A stretch of 64,000 nucleotides of DNA from Raffaelea ambrosiae. Taxonomy: Eukaryota > Ascomycota > Sordariomycetes > Ophiostomatales > Ophiostomataceae. The position numbers were made by a program, and so were the translations under genes. The stretch covers positions 901,801-965,800 of the forward strand of contig PCDI01000012.1 of assembly GCA_002778195.1 (NCBI GenBank), read 5' to 3'. Numbering within the stretch: position 1 is the stretch's first letter; each line of letters begins with the position of its first letter. The notes below the pieces were generated by a model. The model did no database searches. It had not been told where the DNA came from and saw only the letters and a program-made list of their open reading frames with translations. Shown piece after piece: positions 1 to 8,393 of the stretch.

Positions 1-2423
1 AGTCCGAGACACGAGCCAGCGACCGCCCCTCCACGGACAAGCCGAAATCCACCCCGGTCGTCGGTGCCGTCTTCGCCCCGCCTCCGAAGCAGCAAAAGAT
101 CATCCCCGAGGTTGTGCCAATGCGGCGAGGCCGTCCTACCGCCCCAACCCAGTCAAGCAGCCAACTACCCAAGCCAAGTCCGTCCCCCATGCGTGTCACG
201 ACGGGCGACCCATTTGCTGCGCTCGACGCCAAGGCGGCTGTGTCCAGCTCCGTGGATGCGGCTGCGAACAAATTCCCTTCGTTGGACCAGTTTTCGCTGC
301 TCCACGACCAGGGCTCGCGGTTTACCTTTGACGAGACGTCTCCGTCTCAGGCCAAGGCCCCATCTTCTGCGGAGGCACGGAAGTCCAAAGACTTCAGCCA
401 GCGGGTCACAGAACGTCTAGCTGACGATGCCTTTGCTACGAGCGCGAGCAAAGCCAGTCCTCAAGTGGCAGCCGCAGCCGCCACGGCCGCTGTTGCTGCT
501 GCTGGGAAGACAGCGCCTCCTGTAGCCAGCAAACCAGCACCAAGCGATCTGAAGTCCATATCGCCCGGCACTTCCTACCCGGCAATTGGTCCTAGCTCCT
601 CGGACAGACCGACGGCAACGGCCAAGGAGATGAGCCGCGCATCCGCCATTATTTCGAGTACACCGGAGCTACAAGCGATTTCGTCGCAAACGTCGCTCAG
701 ACAGTACCAGCAGAAGACACAGCAACAGCGCCCGCAACAAGAGCCCGGACCGCGCCCCAACATGGTGTCGACCGGGACAATGACCACACCCAGCCCACCG
801 CCTCCGGAACTGACCAAGCCGCACACGTCCCAGTACCAGATTTACCGTTTCCCCCCGACAGATCAGGAGAACCATATCCGAGCCTCGAGTGTGCCCCGCA
901 AACAATACCAAGATGCAAGCGGAGTAAATAGCCTCGCCACCAGCGGACCGACACGTGCTCTGATGTCGCACTCACAGTCCCAGTCTGGACACACCCGCCA
1001 CCCTTCGTCTTCGCGTCCTTCTCTCGAGACAAGCCGGCCGGACCCGGAAGCGCTCGAATCCTCCGGAACGACAGCGAGAACGAGCCGTCAGCGGCCAGTC
1101 AGCGCCTATCTCGAGTCCAACATGGACTACCTTCGTGAGCGGGAAGTGAGTAGCGGCGGCGGTGGCTCCGGCCGCCACTTGCTCTCGCATAGACAGCCAT
1201 CGCCCATATATGGTGAATTCAAGCCGCCCTCGTCACGGCCTGACCTAGCCGCCAACAGCAGTAGCGGCGGTGCTTGGGACGAGCCGGCCATCGAGTCGAA
1301 CGCAGACTTTTTGCGCTCTCGCGAGGGGGCAGACAGCAAACGGGACAAGGGCCTGCATCACCACCACAGCAAGCACGTCAGCAAGCGGTCCAGCGCGTCC
1401 GGCAGCAAGAACATTCTCGCGGGCAAGTTCGGCGATGCCTTTAAGCGGTTCGAAAACACTGGAAGCAGCAGCAGTGCTGGTCCGCCGCCTGCGCGGACGC
1501 CATCCCCTCTGAAGCAGCTTGAGCGCAAGGACAGCATGACCACCAATAGCGCCTACAATGACATCTACAACGACAACGAAGATGCCATTGACGATCAGGA
1601 TTCGGACAACATGACACCAGAGATGCGCCGCGAGGTTGAACGCCGCCGGTTGTCCATGGAAGAGAAACGCGTGGCCGCTGCAGGTGCCGAGTATCGCCAG
1701 CGTCTCGCCCAGCGCAACACGAGCACGGGGGGTGGTGGCGGCAGCACTCCGCCGCCGCCGCTGCCCCCCAAGAGCATCGGCGGCGTGTCACGCGCCGTCT
1801 CGATTCAGAACCGGGTCCAGAGCTTGCTAAGCGAGTCGCAGGCGAATGCCAATGTGACAAAGACGGCACAGGGCTACGGACACTTTACTGACTCCGACCC
1901 TGACCGGCCACCAGCGTCCAAGGGAGGTTCCGTATCGTCAACCGAGATTCGGCGGAAGCCCCTGAGCCGTACGGGGACAGCATCGCCAGCATCTGACGGG
2001 CCCTTGCGGGCGGTGCCTAGTGGGCCAGGACCGAAGCCGCCAGCGAAACCCAAGCCATCGTTTCTGAACAAGGCTTTGCCGACGGGCACTAATCATAGCT
2101 CTGGTGGCGGTGCTCCGCGGTCAGTTTCGCCGACCATTCCGACAACTCTGCGGCCAGTGAATGTAGGATCGTATGCAAAGAATGCGTCGTTGGGCAAAGG
2201 AGGAATTAGTAGTAGTGGTGGTGGCGTTGCCGATGCAGGAGGAGCATCATCGTCCCAGCTCATTGCCATGGACTTGCCGGGCCAGCCGGTCCTGGAGGGT
2301 ATGACTCTGCAAGACCGAGACGACTACATTCAGGACTTCACGCGGCGGTTCCCCAGCCTGACAACGATTGAAATGGTGGAGCGAGACCTGGCGGCGGAGG
2401 AGGAGGGAAGTGGGAGGCGTTGA
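1..2423 (+). CDS. Ark1/Prk1-type actin-regulating protein kinase, C-terminal part (5' truncated)
   Basis: The reading frame is already open at base 3 and runs to the TGA at 2421-2423, so the N-terminal kinase domain lies outside the window. Visible is about 800 residues of Ser/Pro/Ala-rich, low-complexity tail. The stretch ending PEVVPMRRGRPT (about 90-140), the RPVSAYLESNMDYLRERE block (about 1090-1145), a second SNADFLRSREG copy near 1300 and the C-terminal DFTRRFPSLTTIEMVERDL block match what I remember of the tails of fungal Ark1/Prk1 (NAK family) kinases. Those kinases phosphorylate endocytic coat proteins at cortical actin patches. Proline clusters (for example PPPPLPPKS near 1752) could bind SH3 domains. 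The assignment rests on tail motifs only, since no catalytic residues are in view. An alternative is another endocytosis or polarity scaffold. An AATAAA at 2639-2644 could be its polyadenylation signal. Confidence 0.65.
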   Translation, partial: SETRASDRPSTDKPKSTPVVGAVFAPPPKQQKIIPEVVPMRRGRPTAPTQSSSQLPKPSPSPMRVTTGDPFAALDAKAAVSSSVDAAANKFPSLDQFSLLHDQGSRFTFDETSPSQAKAPSSAEARKSKDFSQRVTERLADDAFATSASKASPQVAAAAATAAVAAAGKTAPPVASKPAPSDLKSISPGTSYPAIGPSSSDRPTATAKEMSRASAIISSTPELQAISSQTSLRQYQQKTQQQRPQQEPGPRPNMVSTGTMTTPSPPPPELTKPHTSQYQIYRFPPTDQENHIRASSVPRKQYQDASGVNSLATSGPTRALMSHSQSQSGHTRHPSSSRPSLETSRPDPEALESSGTTARTSRQRPVSAYLESNMDYLREREVSSGGGGSGRHLLSHRQPSPIYGEFKPPSSRPDLAANSSSGGAWDEPAIESNADFLRSREGADSKRDKGLHHHHSKHVSKRSSASGSKNILAGKFGDAFKRFENTGSSSSAGPPPARTPSPLKQLERKDSMTTNSAYNDIYNDNEDAIDDQDSDNMTPEMRREVERRRLSMEEKRVAAAGAEYRQRLAQRNTSTGGGGGSTPPPPLPPKSIGGVSRAVSIQNRVQSLLSESQANANVTKTAQGYGHFTDSDPDRPPASKGGSVSSTEIRRKPLSRTGTASPASDGPLRAVPSGPGPKPPAKPKPSFLNKALPTGTNHSSGGGAPRSVSPTIPTTLRPVNVGSYAKNASLGKGGISSSGGGVADAGGASSSQLIAMDLPGQPVLEGMTLQDRDDYIQDFTRRFPSLTTIEMVERDLAAEEEGSGRR

Positions 2424-3012
2424 GGCGTTGAGGAAGGGGAAAGTTGGGTTGAAGGGGGGTGTGTGCTTTGAAAAGACGACTAAGACAGCTTTTTTTTGTA
2501 AGGCTTTGCATATACACACAGGATGCTCGGGGCTGTTCATTTCTACCCGTCATCCGTCACACCACGCATCATCCCCCAGCCATCCAACAGGCTCACGCAG
2601 ACGAAACTTTGCATATAATCAATCACAGCATTGTCCACAATAAAACCATAATGCTGCCTTCATGGCCTTGTTTTGCTACTGAAGGTTTCACGGGTACACT
2701 GGCCAGAAGAACCGGGTTCGAAAGTGTTGGATTTGTTCGCCTTTTTATTAATATTGACTGTGAGTGATTCATAGGGAAACATACCGTCATAGTTTGCTAA
2801 TTTACTTTTGCAAAGACTGATGCTCTAGTTCAACTTACCAATCTGCTCACGACATTGAAGACAACGCATTCTACGAAAACAATGCACCGAGAAATGCACC
2901 GAGGAAAACGTTACTTGTGGAGGACGCTTGGCCCATCAGGGAAGTTCCAGGGGGGGGGGGGGGGGGGGGGGTCTTAAAAGGATCACGCCCAGCGTTCTCA
3001 GTCCCCCACCCT
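2424..3012. other. Convergent 3' intergenic spacer with G22 tract
   Basis: This spacer lies between the ends of two converging genes. It contains AATAAA at 2639-2644 and an uninterrupted run of 22 G at 2950-2971. No convincing gene is seen. Confidence 0.7.
2950..2971. repeat. G22 homopolymer
   Basis: 22 consecutive G in a convergent 3' spacer. Confidence 0.9.
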
Positions 3013-5115
3013 TCAGTCATCCGCCCAGAAGAACGGACGATGCAGGATCAGCTCCACGCCGTGCTGTCTGAGCCGCCCACGAACGTCCAGCAGATACATC
3101 ATCTCGTGGTCGGTCATGGGCTTGTTGCCCTGGTTGTTGACCTCGACCGTCTCCAGCTGCGGAAAACGGCCCGCCCCCAGGGCGGCCGCCATGTCGAACA
3201 GCGCGTCGATCAGGGCGCAGTGCGTGCTGGGCCCCCGCAAGAACAGCCGCCGCAGCGACTTCTGCGGCAGCACGTCGGGCAAAAAGTTGCTGTCCGCGCG
3301 ATCCCGCCTGCCGGCCCAGTGGCCCAGCGGCAGCAGGGCCGCTTCCGTGCGGAAGACCTCGAGGGCCGCGAACTGCGGCAGCCGCTCCAGCAGGAGATGT
3401 CTCCGGCGCGCCTGCGGGCGCAGGTCGCTGTTGTAGTGCTGGTCGTCGATGCCAAAGACGAGCTCGCGCAGGGTGTGCTTCCACGGCAGCAGCGCCTGGA
3501 GGGCTTCTTCCAGCTTGACGATGCGGTCGAACATTGTGCGCTGATGGGCTAGATCGCCGAGGGTCAGCATTTGCACTGGGTTCCCGTTTCCTGCGCCCGC
3601 CACTGCCTGCTGCGGCAGAGGAGCAGGGTGAGGAGGCGGCGGATGGACGGCCATTGAAAACACGCTCTGGTCCAGCAGGCCCCAGTTGGTCTGCCAGATG
3701 GTGGCCTTGCGCAGATGGGGCCCCACGGTGAGCAGCAGGTGCAGCAGGTCGAGGTAGGACATGTTGCACTGGACGAGGGCGAGCTCGGTGAGGTTTTCCA
3801 GGATGCGGTAGCGGGAACGGGGCTGGCGGGCAGGCAAGAGAGAAGAAGAAGACGAAGGAGAGGAATGTGGAGGCGGCGGCGGTGGAGACGAATCATTTAT
3901 ATTCAACTTGGATATGTCGTAGTCGTCATCGTCATCGTCGATATCCTCATCATCGACATCGTCTTCCTCCTCCTCCTCCCCCCCCTCCCTGGCCAGCAGC
4001 GCCTCCCGTGGAAGGGCCTTGCCGGCCACGCTCATGTATTCGCGCAGCCCGTTGTTCTGGAGGTCACGTTGGAGGTCGATGGGCGGCGGCAGCGGGCCCG
4101 GGTTGTCGACGCCCTCGTCCCGGCGCGGGTCGAACGGGACGGCGCCGGGGCGGTCCAAGTGTCCGTGCTCGACATGGGGGATATAGTTGAGATGCAGCAC
4201 CTCGAGGCCCGGCAGAGCACCCAGGATGTCGCGCGCCTGCGCCAGGGCAAAATAGAACGTCCGCTCGGGCAGGTCGTTGCCCTCGAGGCAGCCACGGCAG
4301 GAGCTGATGGTCAGCCAGCGGAGGTGGGCCGGGCGGCGCGGCTGGTGGTAACCGGTGATGCGCCGATGGCCGGTTGTCGTAGTAGTCGTAGTAGTAGGAG
4401 GAGGAGGAGGAGGACTACTACTACTTCTGCAAGGACTGCGATAGCGGGCCAGACCACCCCTGAGCGACCGGAGGGCCGAGCTGCTCAGCGTGTAGTTGCA
4501 GGCGCCGACGGGCGCGTCAAAGTCGTTGTCCCAGACGGTGTCGGAGGCGCGCGGGGCGTGGTCGCCGTGGCGGCGCAGATGGAGGTGCTGGACATGCGGC
4601 GTGTGCGCGATCAGACGGTCCACATAGGTGCGGACCTCCTTGTGCGAGAGCGGCACGGTCAGCTCGATCATGTGGGCGGCGAGATCGGGACGCTCTCGCA
4701 GGGTGCGGAGCAGGTGGCGGATCTGGGGCGTCGGGTTCGGGCCGCCGGTGGCACAGAAGGCCCTGTAGAGCAGCTGCTGGGCGATGTCGCGGACGCGGCG
4801 GCTCACCAGGCACAGACTGGCCAGGTTGCTGCGGTGCCAGCAGGGCAGCTGGCGGCGCGGGTGGCAGATCTCGTCGTAGTGGTAGTTGACGATGTCCGGG
4901 TACGCCGCGACTTTGGCGGTGTCGTCCCTGTCAGCAAGAAAGCGGCCGGTGAAGTCGTACGCACTGTCCACGTCCAGGACGGCGGCATGGCCTGGCTGGT
5001 TGGTGACCAGGTAGCCGAAGATCGCGGCCAGGATCTCGGGTGGAAGCTTGTCAAGCGTCAAGTGCGGCCCCTTCTGGGGGACATACCTGTCCGAGTCAGC
5101 CCGGATGGAAGGCAT
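3013..5115 (-). CDS. F-box domain protein with leucine-rich C-terminal region
   Basis: A single-exon gene encoding 700 residues. An F-box-like segment begins near residue 19 (LTLDKLPPEILAAIFGYLV) and continues, after an insertion, into CLVSRRVRDIAQQLLYRAF around residues 100-125. The middle and C-terminal parts have irregular leucine-spaced blocks (LEVLHLNYIP, LTELALVQCNMSYLDLLHLLLTVGPHL) like degenerate leucine-rich repeats. F-box proteins usually recruit substrates to SCF ubiquitin ligases; the substrate here cannot be inferred. Two low-complexity inserts stand out: a Pro/Thr run near 4380-4420 and an acidic Asp/Glu run near 3920-3990. The ATG at 5113-5115 is the first Met upstream of the F-box. 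Long antisense frames over this gene are composition shadows. Confidence 0.8.
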   Translation of the reverse strand: MPSIRADSDRYVPQKGPHLTLDKLPPEILAAIFGYLVTNQPGHAAVLDVDSAYDFTGRFLADRDDTAKVAAYPDIVNYHYDEICHPRRQLPCWHRSNLASLCLVSRRVRDIAQQLLYRAFCATGGPNPTPQIRHLLRTLRERPDLAAHMIELTVPLSHKEVRTYVDRLIAHTPHVQHLHLRRHGDHAPRASDTVWDNDFDAPVGACNYTLSSSALRSLRGGLARYRSPCRSSSSPPPPPPTTTTTTTTGHRRITGYHQPRRPAHLRWLTISSCRGCLEGNDLPERTFYFALAQARDILGALPGLEVLHLNYIPHVEHGHLDRPGAVPFDPRRDEGVDNPGPLPPPIDLQRDLQNNGLREYMSVAGKALPREALLAREGGEEEEEDDVDDEDIDDDDDDYDISKLNINDSSPPPPPPHSSPSSSSSLLPARQPRSRYRILENLTELALVQCNMSYLDLLHLLLTVGPHLRKATIWQTNWGLLDQSVFSMAVHPPPPHPAPLPQQAVAGAGNGNPVQMLTLGDLAHQRTMFDRIVKLEEALQALLPWKHTLRELVFGIDDQHYNSDLRPQARRRHLLLERLPQFAALEVFRTEAALLPLGHWAGRRDRADSNFLPDVLPQKSLRRLFLRGPSTHCALIDALFDMAAALGAGRFPQLETVEVNNQGNKPMTDHEMMYLLDVRGRLRQHGVELILHRPFFWADD

Positions 5116-5970
5116 GTTTGCAGACCGATCTTGTATTTTGTGTGGGGGAAACGTACCTAATCAAGCAGAAGGGAGTTGTTCGTTGAATCTTAACAGAGAT
5201 GTGTAGACAGTAAGTATGTCGACAGAAGACGCGTTTATTCGGTTGGATGGTGAGATGGTGGGATAAGAAAACAAACGAGACCAGCGAGATTTTTCCAATA
5301 AATAGCTTCGAGTGACTAGAGCACAGGAAAAAAAAAAAAAAAAAAATCAGACTCAAGCAAGAGAGCAGCCTTTCGTAGTCTTGTCCGGTTGAGACAGTGG
5401 CCATAGCTGGCTGTTCGGCTGGGGGGCGAGGGAGGCTCTGGGCCAAGGATGAAATGCTTGGAGAAATGAACAACAAGGCCCCGATCCTATTGGCTAGCCA
5501 GTGCCATGTAGGGCCTTTAGTAGGAACAAATGGGCAGAAGACAGGCCAACGTGCCTGTCAAACAAAGAAATCCAAGTTGGGGGTGGCCGGCCATAGTGTT
5601 GCACTGATGCTGGCCTGTCCACGGAACCTGAACAACAATCTCAAGGACTGGGTGTGCATTTCGCGGAATTCTGGCAGTCAACTGCTGCCTCGGCATTACG
5701 CGGCTAGATCTCCGAGGAGACATCACTCACAGCCGCCGGTCTCGTACATGGCAGTGAGGCTGCATACAATCAGACAAAACGAGTATGACCGAGATCAACC
5801 GACAACTATGTGCAAAAAGGGGGGGGGAAGGGGTATATTATTCGATCGTAAAATGCATGTACACGTCACAACACACCGTGACTAAAATTTGGTCCTGGCA
5901 AGACGACAAGCTGTCCCATTGCTTCCAAGTTTCTGCCTATCCGTAGAGCTGTGTTGGGCAGCCGTGTCCC
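5116..5970. other. Spacer between two minus-strand genes
   Basis: This holds the upstream region of the F-box gene and the 3' region of the dephospho-CoA kinase gene. An A19 run lies at 5328-5346 and a short G run near 5820. I see no supported gene; the small frames here have no recognisable sequence or start context. Confidence 0.6.
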
Positions 5971-6795
5971 TCACAAATTCGCCTTGGCCTTTTGCTCTTC
6001 CGCGGCCCACTGGCGGTTGATCCGCACGTTCTGCCAGTACGTCCACGCAGCAACCGCCAGACCCAGCGGCGGACACACCAGCAGCGCATTGTGCCACCAC
6101 GCCGGACGCGCTCCCCGCACCTGTGCCATGGCGGTCGTCAGCTGCTGCGCCAGCGCGTCCTTGTCGCCGTCGTTCCACAGGACCAGACCGGCGGTCGGCT
6201 GGCCCGCAATGGTCGATCGTGCCGCACACCGGCGGGCCTTCTCGCGCACATCCCCCTGACTGTGCACCCGGTTGGCCGCGTCCTCGGCCGTCAGATGCGG
6301 GTCGCGCGCGCGCAGCCGGGCCATCTGCACGGCCGGGTCGCGGACGGCCACGACGAGCACCGTGCCGCACAGCACGTCGAGGCGGCTCTCAAAGAGCAGC
6401 GGCACGTCCAGCACGACGGCCCAGCAGCCGGTGATGTAGCAGCGCACCAGCGCGCGGTACATGGCCTGGCGCACGGCCGGGTGGACGATGCTGTTGAGGA
6501 CGGCGCGGTCGCGGCGGCGCTCCGGATCGTCGCCAAAGACGCGGCGGCCGAGGGCGGGCCGGTTCAGAGGCTTGCCCTTGCCGGTCTTGTCTTCGGCTGT
6601 CTCGTCCAGCAGGTCGGGCGTCGTGGGTCCAAAGTAGGCCACGATCTTGCGGTAGCCCGCGGTGCCGGGCTCGACGACCTGCCGGGCGAGCTTGTCGGCA
6701 TCAATGACCGGCAGTCCGTAGGGCGGGGCCGACAGCAGCGACGACACCGTCGACTTGCCGGTGGCAATGGACCCGGTCAGGCCGATGAGCAACAT
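5971..6795 (-). CDS. CAB5: Dephospho-CoA kinase with C-terminal membrane segment
   Basis: This enzyme catalyses the last step of coenzyme A synthesis, ATP-dependent phosphorylation of dephospho-CoA at the 3'-hydroxyl of the ribose. The protein (274 residues) opens with MLLIGLTGSIATGKSTVSSL, whose GxxxxGKST is the P-loop. It continues with VIDADKLARQVVEPG, the conserved acidic substrate-site region, and with VLDVPLLFESRLD in the middle, all hallmarks of the CoaE/Cab5 family. I chose the ATG at 6793-6795 because family members start just before the P-loop. An in-frame ATG at 6919-6921 would add 42 residues of Arg/Ser-rich sequence and could encode a targeting peptide. The last 40 residues contain a hydrophobic stretch (NALLVCPPLGLAVAAWTYW) followed by a charged tail, which suggests membrane anchoring. 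Confidence 0.92.
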   Translation of the reverse strand: MLLIGLTGSIATGKSTVSSLLSAPPYGLPVIDADKLARQVVEPGTAGYRKIVAYFGPTTPDLLDETAEDKTGKGKPLNRPALGRRVFGDDPERRRDRAVLNSIVHPAVRQAMYRALVRCYITGCWAVVLDVPLLFESRLDVLCGTVLVVAVRDPAVQMARLRARDPHLTAEDAANRVHSQGDVREKARRCAARSTIAGQPTAGLVLWNDGDKDALAQQLTTAMAQVRGARPAWWHNALLVCPPLGLAVAAWTYWQNVRINRQWAAEEQKAKANL

Positions 6796-7316
6796 GGTCG
6801 GGGTGCGGTGGCCGGGCGAACAAGAAAGAGACAAGCGAGTGCGTGGCGGTTGTGCCTGGCTTGTAGTGGGCAACGGCTTGTGGACGGGAACGAGAGTGAA
6901 CCTTCGGCTCAATGATAGCAAGAAGGAACTCGCCGAGGCTTAGTCACATCACGTGCCTGTGGTTCCGCCAGTGTGGGATGTCGAGGCCTGCCGCTGTACG
7001 GGGGTTGGTAGACTTTTCGGCGTTTGCTGCTAATTTGGTGCCGGATTCTTGGTAATTCGCCCGCTTCAGAGGGGTCGGCGAACGAAACACACAGCGCGCA
7101 TCCCGGCCTTCTCACTGTTCGCCGAATCCTCTCCCTCATTTTCTGAGACCCGTACTTAAGAAACGCGCAGCCCGCCCAGAACAACCCCAACCGACCAACA
7201 ACGACCAAAGAAAAAACAACAACGCAAAACCCGATCACCTCGTTCAATATTCCATGTTACCCCAACTGGGCAGGAGATTTCGTTTATTTGTATTCCTCGC
7301 TTTCATCGTCGCCATC
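6796..7316. other. Divergent promoter region
   Basis: This region lies between the minus-strand dephospho-CoA kinase gene and the plus-strand small Cys-rich gene. It carries ATCACGTG at 6948-6955, matching the Cbf1-type RTCACRTG element. An A/C-rich leader near 7170-7240 precedes the small gene. Confidence 0.6.
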
Positions 7317-7643
7317 ATGTGCATGGGAGCTACTTGCCCGACTTGCTGTGAGTTTCGGGTGTACACCCGCTACCATTTTTGCGAGTTTCTCAGAGTTTCC
7401 AGAGTTTTCATTCGCAATACTAATTCCCCCTCAGCAAAGAAGTCTTGGCGTGGCTGCGGCCAGCACATCCCCAGTGCTCTGGCCGGTGTGCCCGAGGCGG
7501 ACTGGTGCACCTGCACGCCCCGTGTCACCGTCGGCGGCAAAGAGTACCCGCCGGCGGCGCCCATGTCGATCCCGGGAGCGTCATTCCTGAGCGGCATCTT
7601 TGGTGGGGGCCAGAAGAAGCCCGAGGGGAAGGACGAGCTGTGA
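7317..7643 (+). CDS. Small Cys-rich conserved fungal protein, two exons
   Basis: Exons are 7317-7347 and 7435-7643, with an 87-nt intron that has a GTGAGT donor, a CTAAT branch and a TCAG acceptor. The spliced product has 79 residues and begins MCMGATCPTCSKKSWRGCG. Cysteines fall as C, CxxC, C, then CTC later, a pattern of possible zinc ligands. I recall similar short uncharacterised proteins (MC..ATC..C..K.WxGCG..H) in many fungi, and in plants and bacteria, with no established function. The upstream in-frame ATG at 7254 would add 21 mainly hydrophobic residues; I prefer 7317 because homologues as I remember them begin with Met-Cys. The unspliced frame also reads open, but it inserts an intron-like sequence between the conserved cysteines. 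Confidence 0.75.
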   Translation: MCMGATCPTCCEFRVYTRYHFCEFLRVSRVFIRNTNSPSAKKSWRGCGQHIPSALAGVPEADWCTCTPRVTVGGKEYPPAAPMSIPGASFLSGIFGGGQKKPEGKDEL

Positions 7644-8393
7644 GGAATCTGAGAGCTAGGTAGGGGCGCTCTTAAGGAGACGAAGTCACGAAAGATAAGG
7701 GCCGCGATAAGAAACGAGCGACGAGGAATGAACGAGACGAACGAGTGAATGATTGCATGGAGGCGGAGTTGATGAGGGGAGTTCTGGTTGGGCGTGTGTA
7801 ACACTATGGTGGTTGTTGAACGGAGTTGCGAGATTTGAGGCTTGATTGAGATACGAAGAACCATGACAAACGTGGGAACCAGCTGAGGAACCACTGTGAA
7901 AGATGTAGCTAGTTATTACTATGTAACACGAAGACGGAAGTGACAGAAGGCCCAACATGGCAAGCGCGACAGACAGTTCTGGCAGTTGCACGTGTCACTT
8001 TTTGACTCATTCTTCTTTTTGCCAGTCGCCTCGCCTCTCAAGGTACCGCCCCGTTATAACCAATTGCCTGTTGGTGATTTGCTGGCCTGCCCTGCTTTCT
8101 TGACGCTATTGATACCTCTCCATTGCCTTTTTTTACGATCCAATCGAATTTAGTAAAACATTCCGTCTGGCGCGGCCTTAGATAACGCCCGCCACTTTGG
8201 AACCACTGCCGGCATCGCACGACTCCTCATTTGCAACTGGGCCTTTCTCTTACGTTATTGTCGTCTTGTGTTATCGTCGTACTTCTCTTGATCTTTGGCC
8301 TTTTTTGTGTTTCTCTCTTATTTTTCGTACTCACAACCCGGAGGCATTGCGCGCTTCATTCGGCAGCCCGTATCATACACAGCATCCTTCACA
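7644..8393. other. Spacer between small Cys-rich gene and P450 gene
   Basis: This contains the 3' region of the small gene and the P450 promoter and leader. A CACGTG lies at 7989-7994. Pyrimidine-rich leader sequence fills 8240-8390. No separate gene is seen. Confidence 0.55.

Noticed and set aside
3715..5160. 481-codon open frame antisense to the F-box gene
   Set aside because: The sense strand encodes a coherent F-box protein. The antisense product is Val/Arg/Gly-rich noise.
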